A DNA stretch of 64,000 nt from Castellaniella hirudinis_A (GTDB taxonomy: Bacteria > Pseudomonadota > Gammaproteobacteria > Burkholderiales > Burkholderiaceae_B): assembly GCF_047468865.1 (NCBI RefSeq), contig NZ_JBLGTV010000001.1, positions 248,001 to 312,000 on the forward strand, in the 5' to 3' direction. The position numbers and the translations under genes were made by a program. A model generated the notes under the pieces. That model did not search any database. It saw nothing but the letters and a program-made list of their open reading frames with translations, and had not been told where the DNA came from. This document shows positions 32,733 through 41,418 of this stretch, piece after piece. The first letter of the stretch is position 1; each line of letters opens with the position of its first letter.

Positions 32733-33502
32733 AGCGGCCTCGGGGGCTGGCCCAGCGCCGAAACGATGCGCTGCCAGCGCGTTTCCAGGGTGGCGTCCAC
32801 CGACCCCAGGGCTGTCTCGGCGATGCAGCCGCCCCGCGTGAGGCGTTCATCGGCGACCAGGCGGTATTGGGCGTGGTCGGTTTCTTTTTGCAAAAAGGTT
32901 CGCACCAGATCCAGGTCGTCGGGGTGCAGCCGCAGACTCAGCGGGGTGCCGGGTTCGGGGCGCGCCTGCAGGATGTCCTGAACCAGATCGAGGATGTGGT
33001 TGGGGTGTTCGCGCAGCTGGCTGCGCAGGACTTGCTCGGCGATGCGGGTGGCCAGCTGTATCAGCGACTGGCCGACTTCTTCTTCCAGATGGTTCAGGGC
33101 CTGGGCGCAGGCCGTAGCCAGCGCGTCCAGGCGCGCGGTTTGCGCCTGAACCTGGGCCCGGCCTTCTTGCAGCCCCTGGGCCAAACCTTCGGCGTGGCCT
33201 TGCGACTGGCCTGCTTCCCGTCCGGCGGCCAGCCCCTCGGCGTGGCCGGCCGTCTGGCCTTCCGCCAGGCCTTGGGCCCGGCCTTCTTCGAAGCCGGCCT
33301 GGTATCCCTGGGCGGCGGCGTCCTTGCGCGCCTGCGCCAGGGCTTCCGCCCGGCGGCGCAGCGCCTCGGCCTGTTGGGCCGGATCCTGAGGACTGTCCTG
33401 GGCGGCGGTGCGCTGCCGGGCACGCAGGGTTTCCAGCGAATCCATTTCCCAACGCTGCCAATGGGCGCGCGTATGCAGGTCCATGGCGCGCTTGTCAGAC
33501 AT
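32729..33502 (-). CDS. fliH: Flagellar assembly protein FliH
   Basis: 257 residues. The middle holds a long run of GxxxG-type repeats rich in Gly, Ala, Glu and Gln (about 75-130; GYQAGFEEGRAQGLAEGQ), a hallmark of FliH, and the C-terminus is the V-ATPase E-like domain. It is the peripheral stalk that tethers FliI to FliN. Overlaps fliI (4 bases) and fliG (8 bases). Confidence 0.92.
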   Translation of the reverse strand: MSDKRAMDLHTRAHWQRWEMDSLETLRARQRTAAQDSPQDPAQQAEALRRRAEALAQARKDAAAQGYQAGFEEGRAQGLAEGQTAGHAEGLAAGREAGQSQGHAEGLAQGLQEGRAQVQAQTARLDALATACAQALNHLEEEVGQSLIQLATRIAEQVLRSQLREHPNHILDLVQDILQARPEPGTPLSLRLHPDDLDLVRTFLQKETDHAQYRLVADERLTRGGCIAETALGSVDATLETRWQRIVSALGQPPRPL

Positions 33503-34499
33503 ACTCGTCGTTGCCCATGCTGAGGTTGATCTGGCCGGCGTCGGCCAGCTTGCGGGCCACGGCCAGGATGGCTTTCTGCTCGGTCTCCACGCGCGACATG
33601 CGCACGGGCCCCTGGGCGTCCAGGTCGTCGCGCAGGATCTCGGCGGCGCGGTTGGACATGTTCTTGAAGAATTTCGCGCTGAGTTCTTCGCTGGCGCCTT
33701 TCAGGGCGATGGTCAGCGAAGCGGTGTCGATTTCCTTGAGGATGAGCTGGATGGCGGCGTCCTCGACGTCGGCCAGGTTGTCGAAGACGAACATTTCGTC
33801 GACGATGCGCTGGGCCAGATCGGCATCGATTTCGCGCAGGCTGCTGACGACTTCTTCTTCCTCGGTGGTGTTCATGTAGTTGAGGATCTCGGCCGCCGTG
33901 CGCACCCCGCCCATCTTCGAGCGCTTGGCCCCCTGGCCGGACAGCACCTCGTTGAGGACTTCGGTGAGCTCGTGCAGGGCCGCGGGCTGCACCCCGCCGA
34001 ACGTGGCGATGCGCATCATGACGTCGTTGCGGGTGCGTTCGTTGAGCAGGGCCAGAATGGCCGAGGCGCGGTCGCGTTCGAGGTGAACCAGGATCGTGGC
34101 GATGATCTGCGGGTGTTCGCCCGCGATGAGTTCGGCCACGTTGGCGGGTTCGAGCCAGTTCAGGGCGTCGATGCCGCTGCCTGTGCCTTCGGCGCCCGCT
34201 TCGAGGATGTCTTCGATCAGGCTGGCGGCGCGGTCGTTGCCCAGGGCCTTGGTGAGTACCGAGCGGATGTAGTCGTCGGAACCCAGCGTCACGGCCATGA
34301 ACTGGTCGGCTTCCCGGCGGAAGTCTTCAAGAACCTGGTCGACGTCGGCGCGGGTGACCTGCTTGAGGTTGGCCATGGCCGAGCCGATCTGCTGAACCTC
34401 GCGGGAAGACAGGTATTTGAAGACCTCGGCGGCCGCGTCTTCGCCGAGCGACATCATCAGGATGGCGCAGCGGCTGAGGTCTTCTTCAGGATTTGGCAT
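33495..34499 (-). CDS. fliG: Flagellar motor switch protein FliG
   Basis: 334 residues, three armadillo-like domains: N-terminal (binds FliF), middle with the EHPQ motif (AGEHPQIIATILVHLERDRA) and C-terminal with the charged torque helix (NRAAEILRDDLDAQGPVRMS). Overlaps fliF by 14 bases. Confidence 0.96.
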   Translation of the reverse strand: MPNPEEDLSRCAILMMSLGEDAAAEVFKYLSSREVQQIGSAMANLKQVTRADVDQVLEDFRREADQFMAVTLGSDDYIRSVLTKALGNDRAASLIEDILEAGAEGTGSGIDALNWLEPANVAELIAGEHPQIIATILVHLERDRASAILALLNERTRNDVMMRIATFGGVQPAALHELTEVLNEVLSGQGAKRSKMGGVRTAAEILNYMNTTEEEEVVSSLREIDADLAQRIVDEMFVFDNLADVEDAAIQLILKEIDTASLTIALKGASEELSAKFFKNMSNRAAEILRDDLDAQGPVRMSRVETEQKAILAVARKLADAGQINLSMGNDEYV

Positions 34500-36153
34500 T
34501 TTTCGGGTCCATCCAGGATCGCAGAACCATGGCGACCGCGCGCGGATCGCGCTGGGCGAGTTCGCGGGCGGTGTCCAGGTTTTCTTCGTAGCGGTTCATC
34601 TCGGTGGCGCGCAGCTCGTCCTGGCGCCGCTGTTCGCGCATGGTTTCCAGGTGGGCTTCGTTTTTGACGCGCTCGACCTGGGCGTTGGCGAAGCCCTGGA
34701 CAATGGGCCGCACGATGGCGCGCCAGAGGACGAGCAGCGCCAGCAGGATCAGCAGAACCTTGCCGGCTTGCAGGGCGAGTTCTTGGTAGGCGGGGTTTTC
34801 CCAGGGCTTGTAGACGGGTTCTTGGTTGGTGAATTCGCTGTTCACCACGCTGAGGGTATCCCCGCGTTCGGCCGAATAGCCCATGGCCTGCTTGACCAAG
34901 GCGTTGATGTTGTCCATCTCGGCTTCGTCCAGCGGCGAGGATTCGCCGTCTTTGTTGCGGTAGTTGACCACCACGGCGACCGACAGGCGCGTGAGCGTGC
35001 CCAGTTCGTGCTTGACGTGGCTGATGGTGCGGTCGACTTCGTAGTTGACCGTGGCGTCGTCGCGCACGGAGCCGCGCGGGCTGGGGACAGGGATGCCGTT
35101 CAGGGTGAGCGGCGGATTGTCCTGGGCGGCCGGGTTCTGGGCGTTGGCGGCGGCGCCCGGGGCCGCCGTGGGCGGATTCTGGATGGGGGCGGTGGCGTTG
35201 GCGGGCGGCTGATTGCTCAGGGCGCCCGGGACGCCGCCGGCCGCGGGCATGTCGTTGTCGACGGCTTCGCTGGTCTGTTTGCTGCGGATGGCCGCCGTGC
35301 CGGGGGTTTCGTTGGGGCGATAGACCTCGGAGGTCTGTTCGCGTTGTGAAAAATCCACATTGGCGCTGACCTGAGCGCGGACGTTGCCATAGCCGACGAT
35401 GGGGTTGAGCAGCGTCAGGATGCGCTGGGATGTGCGCTGCTCGATGTCCGTGATGAAGTTGCGCCGGGTGCTGTCGATGGCGGCTTCGCCGCTGGGGTTG
35501 GAGAGCAGGTGCCCGTCCTGGTCGACGATGGAAACGTTGGATGCATGCAGCTGGGGCACGCTGGAAGAAACCAGCCAGGTGATGGCGGACACCTGGGCCT
35601 CGCTGAGGCTGCGCGAGGGGTAGAGCGTGACCAGCACCGACGCGGTGGGGGGTTCGCGGTCGCGCACGAACAGGGATTGGCGCGGAATCGCCAGGTGCAC
35701 CCGGGCGGACTTGACGGGCTGCAGCGCCTCGACGGAGCGTGCCAGCTCGCCCTCCAGGGCGCGCTGGTAGGTGACCTGTTCAGAGAACTGGCTGGCGCCG
35801 AACTGGGCCTTGTCCAGGAGCTCGAAGCCCACGCTGCCGCCGCGCGGCAGGCCTTGTTCGGCCAATTGCAGGCGCAGGGAATAGACCTGATCCGCGGGCA
35901 CCAGGATGGTGGCGCCGTTGTCCGCGAACTGATAGGGGATGTTGCGCTGGTTGAGGATGTTGACGATGGTTCCGCCGTCGCGCGATTCGACGTTGGAAAA
36001 GAGGGTCTTGTAGTCTGGTTCACGCATCCACAGCGAAGCGACCACCAGGACGGCGATCAGCGCGGCGCCCAGTCCGAGCAGGAGCGGGCGGGGCAGCGAT
36101 GCAAAGCGCGCCAAGGCGGGATTGTGGTTCATCCAGTTGGCAATCGGATTCAT
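34486..36153 (-). CDS. fliF: Flagellar MS-ring protein FliF
   Basis: 555 residues. Transmembrane helix at about 24-42, RBM1-RBM2 YscJ-like domains (KTLFSNVESRDGGTIVNILN; LEGELARSVEALQPVKSARV), RBM3 (VGYGNVRAQVSANVDFSQRE), a Pro/Ala-rich insert at about 300-345, a second transmembrane helix at about 450-470 and a C-terminal FliG-binding tail. First gene of the fliFGHIJK run, divergent from fliE. Confidence 0.96.
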   Translation of the reverse strand: MNPIANWMNHNPALARFASLPRPLLLGLGAALIAVLVVASLWMREPDYKTLFSNVESRDGGTIVNILNQRNIPYQFADNGATILVPADQVYSLRLQLAEQGLPRGGSVGFELLDKAQFGASQFSEQVTYQRALEGELARSVEALQPVKSARVHLAIPRQSLFVRDREPPTASVLVTLYPSRSLSEAQVSAITWLVSSSVPQLHASNVSIVDQDGHLLSNPSGEAAIDSTRRNFITDIEQRTSQRILTLLNPIVGYGNVRAQVSANVDFSQREQTSEVYRPNETPGTAAIRSKQTSEAVDNDMPAAGGVPGALSNQPPANATAPIQNPPTAAPGAAANAQNPAAQDNPPLTLNGIPVPSPRGSVRDDATVNYEVDRTISHVKHELGTLTRLSVAVVVNYRNKDGESSPLDEAEMDNINALVKQAMGYSAERGDTLSVVNSEFTNQEPVYKPWENPAYQELALQAGKVLLILLALLVLWRAIVRPIVQGFANAQVERVKNEAHLETMREQRRQDELRATEMNRYEENLDTARELAQRDPRAVAMVLRSWMDPKNAKS

Positions 36154-36249
36154 CGAAGCGGGGAAGCGGAAAGAGGCGTCAGGCTGCGCCCTGGCCGGAA
36201 ATCATCGGTCTGGTGAATGAGCATGCTGATGCGGCAGTATGGAAGATGG

Positions 36250-36273
36250 ATGGCGGCTATTATGGCGGCTATT
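36250..36273 (+). repeat. Perfect 12-bp direct repeat between fliF and fliE
   Basis: ATGGCGGCTATT occurs twice without spacer at 36250-36261 and 36262-36273, about 100 bases before the fliF start (minus strand). A helical-turn-spaced tandem site is compatible with a regulator acting on fliF. Confidence 0.7.
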
Positions 36274-36401
36274 GCTTTTTAGGCAAGCACGGAAAAGCCC
36301 GGTTTTTGGGGCTTAGTTAAGGTAATCCCGTGCCGGGGCGGGCCCCGGCGGGCGGCGGGGTATCGGGACAACAGCCGAATTGGCGGCGCTTCTCCCCTTT
36401 A

Positions 36402-36430
36402 TTGAATTCGCTCCGATCACTGAATATGAC
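36402..36430 (+). promoter_or_regulatory. Putative fliE promoter
   Basis: TTGAAT (36402-36407), 17 bases, TATGAC (36425-36430), 71 bases before the fliE ATG. Both hexamers match the sigma-70 consensus at 4 of 6 positions. Confidence 0.35.
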
Positions 36431-36501
36431 GTATAGTACAACGCTGTAGCAGTCTTGTGACGCTCGCCCCTTTTTCTGCATGATTTTGTAAACGCATCCA
36501 G

Positions 36502-36840
36502 ATGATCAATTCCCAGGCCCTTGCCAGTGTCGAAAACCTGCTTGCCCAGATGCGCTCGGTGGCGCGCGCCTCCCAGGGTCTGACGGTTCAGCCCCAGGAT
36601 GCTTCGGCCGTTCGGCCAGGGGGCTTCGCGGCCGAACTCTCCCGCACCCTCGACCGGGTCTCGCAGGCCCAGAATGCCGCCAACACGCAGGCCCAGCAGT
36701 TCCAGCTGGGCGCGCCGGGCCTGTCCCTGAGCGACGTCATGATCGACCTGCAAAAGGCCGGCTTGTCGTTCCAGACCACCGTCACGGTGCGCAACCGCCT
36801 GGTCGAAGCCTATAAAGAAATCGCCAACATGGCGATCTGA
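36502..36840 (+). CDS. fliE: Flagellar hook-basal body complex protein FliE
   Basis: 112 residues, helical; joins the MS ring to the proximal rod. C-terminal FliE signature LSDVMIDLQKAGLSFQTTVT and VRNRLVEAYKEIANMAI are present. Transcribed away from fliF and convergent with the FlhB-like gene 27 bases downstream. Confidence 0.94.
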   Translation: MINSQALASVENLLAQMRSVARASQGLTVQPQDASAVRPGGFAAELSRTLDRVSQAQNAANTQAQQFQLGAPGLSLSDVMIDLQKAGLSFQTTVTVRNRLVEAYKEIANMAI

Positions 36841-36867
36841 CCCCCGCCGCCCGGTCTTATCTGGTCT

Positions 36868-37206
36868 TCAGCCCTTGTCCGCCGCGCGCGGGCCCAGCGG
36901 CCTGGGCAGGAATTCCTTTTTCGTCACCCCCTGGCCTTCGCTGTCCAGGGCGTATAGCCAGGCCAGCAGTTCCGCGATGGCCACGTACAGCTTGGGCGGA
37001 ATATGAGCGTCCAGATCCACCTGCATCAATAGATTGACCAGCTCGGGGGATTCGTGCACGTACAGGCCGTGATCCTGGGCGGTCTGGATGATGGTTTCGG
37101 CCAGCGTGCCGTAGCCTTTGGCGACGACCCGGGGCGCCTGGTCGTCGGGGTCGTAGGCCACCGCGACCGCCGTCGAGCGATGGGGATCAGGAGGCGGTGA
37201 TTTCAT
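36868..37206 (-). CDS. FlhB C-terminal-domain paralogue (FhlB-like)
   Basis: 112 residues corresponding only to the cytoplasmic FlhB/YscU domain: AVAVAYDPDDQAPRVVAKGY, ETIIQTAQDHGLYVHESPEL and a YVAIAELLAWLYALDSE end. The transmembrane half and the autocleaving NPTH are absent (the place is taken by YDPDD). Its start overlaps the 3' end of the neighbouring FliK-like gene by 20 bases. Stand-alone FlhB-C proteins are known and can partly replace the native switch domain; a regulatory role with the adjacent FliK-like protein is inferred. Confidence 0.85.
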   Translation of the reverse strand: MKSPPPDPHRSTAVAVAYDPDDQAPRVVAKGYGTLAETIIQTAQDHGLYVHESPELVNLLMQVDLDAHIPPKLYVAIAELLAWLYALDSEGQGVTKKEFLPRPLGPRAADKG

Positions 37207-38554
37207 CGGGTTCGGTGTCTGGGTTTTGCGCGCCGGCGTCTTGGGCGCGGCGATCGGGGTCTTCGGCCAGGATGGCCAGCTGGCTGGCTTGCAGGCCCTG
37301 GGCCTGGAGGCGCGAACGCAACGGCTCGACGGCCTGGGACAGGCGCTCGGCGGCGTCCGGGGCCAGCAGCCGCATGACCAACTGGTCGCCGGACAGGCTC
37401 AGGCGCGCCTGGATTTCTCCCAGCACCGGCAGCCGCAGGACGAGGCGGGTGGACCAGTGTTCCTGATCCACGGCAGGATCCTGGCCGTCGTCGGGCTGGC
37501 GGCGGCGAACCTCGCATTCCATGTCGGCCCCGGGCCAGGCTTCGCCCTGCCAGATGAAACCCTGGTTGGCCAGCACTTCCAGCTGTTGGCGCACCATCAG
37601 GTGCGCCTGGGGGTCGATGGCCGGAATCGGGGCGTGCTGCTGGGCCTGGTGGCCCGTGGCGGTGGTCTGCTGGCTGTGTGCGGCCTGGGTGGCGGGGCTG
37701 GCCGGATCGGCCTGCGGCAGCTGGGATTGCTGGATGAGCGCGGACAAGGACGCGGGGGGGCGCGCCGGCGCCTGGGCCGGGTTCTGAGCCTGGGCCGGTT
37801 GGGCGCCTTGCCGGGAAATCTGTCCTTGGGGCTCTTGGCGCAGGGCGTGCGCGCTGGTCTTGCCCGCCGCCAGCTGCGCCAGGTGGGATTCGTAGAACAG
37901 GCCGCTGCCCTGGATGGACTGCGAGAGCGCCTGGGCAAATCGGGCGGCCAGCGCCCCGGGCTGGTTGAGGCTGCTGGCCAGTTGGGCCCAGACTTGGTTG
38001 GGGCCGGCGGGCGGGAGGCCCCGGGGCATTGCCGCGCCGCCTTGAAGCGCCGGGCTGCCCGGGGACGCCCGGCCGCCGGCCAGGGCATTGGCGGCCGCCT
38101 GCCTGTCCGGCGCGGCGCCGCCGGGCTGCTGCTGGCCGCCGGGGGCTGGCAGCAGGGGCGCGCGTCCCCGGATGGGCTGGCCGCCCTGCGGATATTGGTT
38201 GAGCAGGGCCAGGATGATGCGTGCCGCGTAGCCCAGCGTGGTGGGGGCGGATTGGGTGGTGCCGCGAAACGTGGTCGAGCGCCCCAGCAGGTTGTCCAGC
38301 TGCATTTCGCGCGTGGCTTTGCCGATGAGCGCGCGGCGCTGGCCTTCGGCATTGGCCTGATCCACGGATTCGCGTGGCGTGCGATGGGCCGGGTTTTGCG
38401 GGGCGTTGGGGTTTTCCGGGTTGGCGGGCTGGGGGATGGCCTGGGGCCCGGCGCCCGAACTGATATTGGCCTGTTGGCCCAGCGTGACGCCCAGTGCCGC
38501 GTCCAGCTTCTGGACGAGCAGGGTGCCTAGATTGGAAGGTGCCCCGATGCTCAT
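37187..38554 (-). CDS. Second FliK-like hook-length control protein
   Basis: 455 residues. A Pro/Gln/Ala-rich N-terminal region and a C-terminal beta-rich domain resembling Flg_hook (LMVRQQLEVLANQGFIWQGE; LVLRLPVLGEIQARLSLSGD; LRSRLQAQGLQASQLAI). Distinct in sequence from the fliK at 29503-30813. It sits between fliT and the FlhB-C paralogue, so the pair repeats the FliK-FlhB partnership on a small scale. Confidence 0.75.
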   Translation of the reverse strand: MSIGAPSNLGTLLVQKLDAALGVTLGQQANISSGAGPQAIPQPANPENPNAPQNPAHRTPRESVDQANAEGQRRALIGKATREMQLDNLLGRSTTFRGTTQSAPTTLGYAARIILALLNQYPQGGQPIRGRAPLLPAPGGQQQPGGAAPDRQAAANALAGGRASPGSPALQGGAAMPRGLPPAGPNQVWAQLASSLNQPGALAARFAQALSQSIQGSGLFYESHLAQLAAGKTSAHALRQEPQGQISRQGAQPAQAQNPAQAPARPPASLSALIQQSQLPQADPASPATQAAHSQQTTATGHQAQQHAPIPAIDPQAHLMVRQQLEVLANQGFIWQGEAWPGADMECEVRRRQPDDGQDPAVDQEHWSTRLVLRLPVLGEIQARLSLSGDQLVMRLLAPDAAERLSQAVEPLRSRLQAQGLQASQLAILAEDPDRRAQDAGAQNPDTEPDEITAS

Positions 38555-38560
38555 GGTGGA

Positions 38561-38893
38561 TCAGGGACGTACCGTGCTGTAATACGCTTGCAGGACGGTT
38601 CGTTGCCTTTTGATGGTGCCCAGCAGATGGCCCAGGCGGTCGAGCTCGGGGGCCACCAATTGGCGGATGTGGGCGTCGTCGTCCAGGATTTGGGTCAGCA
38701 GCTTGCGGCGGGCTTCGCGCTGCTCGTCGCTCAGGGGTTCAAGCTGGCGCAGGCGGTCGACCGCCTGCTGGTATTTAAGCCCCTCCGCGACCAGCTCGTC
38801 CCATTGTTGAGCCTGGGCCAGTTTCAGCATGCTGGCCGACAGCTTGGCGATGGCCTGGTAGTGCTGCAGCACGGTTTTGTGTGGCGAGGGCAA
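38561..38893 (-). CDS. fliT: Flagellar chaperone FliT
   Basis: 110-residue helical protein that chaperones the cap protein FliD and, in enterobacteria, restrains FlhDC. AQAQQWDELVAEGLKYQQAV and ILDDDAHIRQLVAPELDRL are family-like. The start is TTG (38893) with AGGA about 9 bases upstream; no in-frame ATG precedes it. Follows fliS by 17 bases. Confidence 0.8.
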   Translation of the reverse strand: MPSPHKTVLQHYQAIAKLSASMLKLAQAQQWDELVAEGLKYQQAVDRLRQLEPLSDEQREARRKLLTQILDDDAHIRQLVAPELDRLGHLLGTIKRQRTVLQAYYSTVRP

Positions 38894-38910
38894 TTGCGGT
38901 CATCCTAGGT

Positions 38911-39339
38911 TTAGCTGCCGGGGGTTTGCTTGAAGGCCGGGTCGGCGGCGGTGTACCAGGCGTCGGCGAGGTCGGCCAGCTGCTTTTCGGCGGCGGCGAG
39001 GCGGTCGGCGTCGCTGTGCAGGTTGGACAGCATCAGGTCGCGGATGATGAGATCGTAGGAGGTGACCAGAAGGCGGGCGACTTCGCCGCCGCGCTCGGTG
39101 TCGACACCCGTTTTCAGGCCGGAGTCGATGATGTCGATGGCCTTGGACAGGGCCTTGCCGCGTTCGGCGGTGTTGCCCGCCTGCAGGTGCAGGCGGGCCT
39201 GCGCCACCGAGGTCAGCGCCCCCCGGAACAGCAGCGAGATCAGGCGTTCGGGCGAGGCGCCGAGAATTTCGGTTTCGAGACCGATGGTGGCATAGGACCC
39301 GGTGGCCCGGGCCGACCGGGAACGTGGCGCGTAAGACAT
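38911..39339 (-). CDS. fliS: Flagellin chaperone FliS
   Basis: 142 residues; four-helix export chaperone for flagellin. YATIGLETEILGASPERLIS, LLFRGALTSVAQARLHLQAG and LLVTSYDLIIRDLMLSNLHS are typical. Six bases after fliD. The flagellin gene itself is not in the window. Confidence 0.92.
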   Translation of the reverse strand: MSYAPRSRSARATGSYATIGLETEILGASPERLISLLFRGALTSVAQARLHLQAGNTAERGKALSKAIDIIDSGLKTGVDTERGGEVARLLVTSYDLIIRDLMLSNLHSDADRLAAAEKQLADLADAWYTAADPAFKQTPGS

Positions 39340-39345
39340 GAGGGT

Positions 39346-40722
39346 TTACGATTTGTTGTTGGCGCTCAGGGCGCTGAGTTGTTGCGACAGATAGCTGCTG
39401 AGGGAATTCATCTGGCTGACCATGGCATCCAGCTGGGTGAACTGGTTGCGGTAGGTGTCCATGCGCTGGTTGATGCGCTCGGCCGTGGCTTCGTACTGTT
39501 TCTTGATGTCGGCCACGGTTTTTTCCATGCCGGTCTTGGTGGTGGTCAGCATGCCGTCGGACTTGATGAAGGTGTCCGCCGTGTCGCTGACGCGCTTGCC
39601 GATGCCCGTGTCGCTGGTAAACAAGGACTTGACGCCTTCGGTGTCGTCGGCCAGGGCCTTGTCCAGCTTGGTGTTGTCGATTTCGAGTTTGCCGGTCTTG
39701 GGGTCGGTGGTGATGCCGATTTCGCCCAGGTTGGTGCCGCTGGCGGAGAATGCGCTGGAGATGGCGTCGCGCATGCGGGTCTGCACCGTGCGGGTCAGGC
39801 TGTCGCCCGTGAGCGCCGACGACTTCTGGTTTTCCATGTCGTAGGAGGTCAGGGACTTGATGGTGTCGTTCAGGCTGTTATAGGCCTTGACGAAGTCCTC
39901 GATGGCTTTCTTGGCCACGGAAGGGTCTTGCGTGAGGGAGAGGCTGGTGGCTTCTTCGGTGGTTTTGTTCAGGGTCAGGGAGACCCCGTCGATCACGTTT
40001 TCGATGGTGTTGGTCTGGCTGGTGATGGCAATGCCGTTGATGCTCAATGAGGCGTCGGTGGCGGCGGACACCGTGATGCCCGGGTTGGAGCCGTTGCCGC
40101 TGTCGTAGCCCAGGAAGGCTTGCAGATCGGCATTGCCGTCCACCTGGATTTTGCTGACGGCGGCCTCGGTGCCGGTCTCGCGGTTGGTCAGCAGCAGCTG
40201 GTACTGCGACCCGTCGGTGCCGTTGTTGACGAGGGTGGCGTTGACGCCCAGATCGGGGTCGGCGTTGATGGCCTTGACCAGGTCGTTGAGCGAGGTGCCC
40301 TTGCCGGTGAGATCGAGGGTCTGGTCTTCGCCGTTGACGGTGAAGGTGACGGTGCCCCCGGTGCCGATGTCGTCGGTGCGGCTGCCGCGGCCGTCATAGA
40401 CCAGGGTCTGGGCGGCGGCGAGGGAATCCACCTGGATGGAATACTGCCCGGCAATGGCCTTGTTGGTGGTGGTGACGGAAAAGGCGTCCGATCCGGTCTT
40501 GGCGGCGATTGCGCCGAAGGCGTCGGCTTTGCCGACGGCGTCGGCGGCCTTCTGGAAAGAAGCGATGGCGTCTTTCAGCTTGCCGTATCCCGAGACCTTG
40601 GCTTCGGCGGCCGTTTGGCGCGATTGGATGACGGCCAGCGCCTGGTTTTCGTTTTTCTGCAGATTGTTCAGCAGATCGGTGAGCGGCAGGCCGGACAGGC
40701 CGAGGGAGGATATGCTTGCCAT
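39346..40722 (-). CDS. fliD: Flagellar filament cap protein FliD
   Basis: 458 residues. FliD N-terminus (ASISSLGLSGLPLTDLLNNL with coiled-coil), variable middle domains, and FliD_C with IEDFVKAYNSLNDTIKSLTS and a final heptad region QFTQLDAMVSQMNSLSSYL. AGGAG lies 9 bases before the ATG. Less GC-skewed codon use in the middle reflects Thr/Ser/Asn-rich surface domains. Confidence 0.95.
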   Translation of the reverse strand: MASISSLGLSGLPLTDLLNNLQKNENQALAVIQSRQTAAEAKVSGYGKLKDAIASFQKAADAVGKADAFGAIAAKTGSDAFSVTTTNKAIAGQYSIQVDSLAAAQTLVYDGRGSRTDDIGTGGTVTFTVNGEDQTLDLTGKGTSLNDLVKAINADPDLGVNATLVNNGTDGSQYQLLLTNRETGTEAAVSKIQVDGNADLQAFLGYDSGNGSNPGITVSAATDASLSINGIAITSQTNTIENVIDGVSLTLNKTTEEATSLSLTQDPSVAKKAIEDFVKAYNSLNDTIKSLTSYDMENQKSSALTGDSLTRTVQTRMRDAISSAFSASGTNLGEIGITTDPKTGKLEIDNTKLDKALADDTEGVKSLFTSDTGIGKRVSDTADTFIKSDGMLTTTKTGMEKTVADIKKQYEATAERINQRMDTYRNQFTQLDAMVSQMNSLSSYLSQQLSALSANNKS

Positions 40723-40770
40723 GGTGAGGGCTCCTGTTTACCGCCGTGTGCGGGATGTCTTGAAAGAAAT

Positions 40771-40782
40771 GCCGACGTCGGC
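40771..40782. repeat. 12-bp perfect palindrome between flaG and fliD
   Basis: GCCGACGTCGGC, 49 bases before the fliD start on the minus strand. Too compact for a terminator; a possible operator or chance GC palindrome. Confidence 0.4.
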
Positions 40783-40815
40783 GGTTGAAATGGTGTGGAT
40801 GCGGTGTTTGGATCG

Positions 40816-41223
40816 TCAGGCCTGGGTGTCCACCCCCGAGCCCTGCAATTGCACGATCATCTTGGCGATGCGCAGCATGGCTTCGGAGGGGATGGTCTTG
40901 ATGACGTCGCCGCTGGCGCTGTCGACGATGGACACCACCAGCTGCTGGGCGTCTTTGTCCATTTCGAAGCGCACCCCGGTGGACCAGGCCTTGAGACTGT
41001 CGTTGACCGCTTCCAGGGCTTTTTCGAGCGAGGACTGCGGCGCGTTGGGGTCGGCCAGCAGGGCCGCGTCTTGCTGGCCGGCCTGGCGCGAGGTGCTGGC
41101 GCGGGCGTCTTCGGCCGGGGTGACCTGGACGGCGGGTTCGGGAATGCCGGCGGGACGATCGTTGACTGCAACAGGCATGCCCAGGCTGGCGGGGGAGAGT
41201 TGGTTGCCGATGGAGTGAATCAT
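40816..41223 (-). CDS. flaG: FlaG family protein
   Basis: 135 residues. The C-terminal FlaG domain (LEKALEAVNDSLKAWSTGVR; FEMDKDAQQLVVSIVDSASG; VIKTIPSEAMLRIAKMI) is complete. FlaG influences filament length and stability. The start MIHSIGNQ is chosen because AAAGGA lies 7 bases upstream. It has a strong sigma-28-type promoter. Confidence 0.9.
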   Translation of the reverse strand: MIHSIGNQLSPASLGMPVAVNDRPAGIPEPAVQVTPAEDARASTSRQAGQQDAALLADPNAPQSSLEKALEAVNDSLKAWSTGVRFEMDKDAQQLVVSIVDSASGDVIKTIPSEAMLRIAKMIVQLQGSGVDTQA

Positions 41224-41313
41224 GTGCGTTCCTTTGAGTAGGATTTCCACGTGAGCCAATGAAACCGACTGGACGGGGCCCGGAAAAAAATGGGATGAAT
41301 CCCTTCTGCATCC

Positions 41314-41340
41314 ATAACGGCAGATGCCGGGAAAAATTTA
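41314..41340 (-). promoter_or_regulatory. Sigma-28 (FliA)-type promoter for flaG
   Basis: On the minus strand TAAA (41337-41340), exactly 15 bases, GCCGTTAT (41314-41321), against the consensus TAAA-N15-GCCGATAA. It lies 90 bases before the flaG start. It faces away from fliA itself, so FliA would drive the flaG-fliDST genes as late genes. Confidence 0.65.
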
Positions 41341-41418
41341 GCCTGCGGCCGGGTTGCTGCAGTGGATGGCCCGCTTGGGGCATACTTGCATTTTACGTTG
41401 TCTATCACGGATTGTGCG

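Larger units (their letters stand above)
36154..36501. other. fliF-fliE divergent control region
   Basis: 348 bases without a gene. It contains the direct repeat at 36250-36273, a weak stem AAGCCC/GGGCTT near 36294-36313, GC-rich dyads at about 36330-36360 and a promoter-like element for fliE. Class II flagellar operons of this arrangement are normally activated by FlhDC; I cannot identify a convincing FlhDC box by eye. Confidence 0.6.

Noticed and set aside
36868..37206. Complete FlhB export-switch protein
   Set aside because: Only the cytoplasmic C-domain is present; the membrane half and the NPTH cleavage motif are missing, so it is a paralogue fragment and not flhB.
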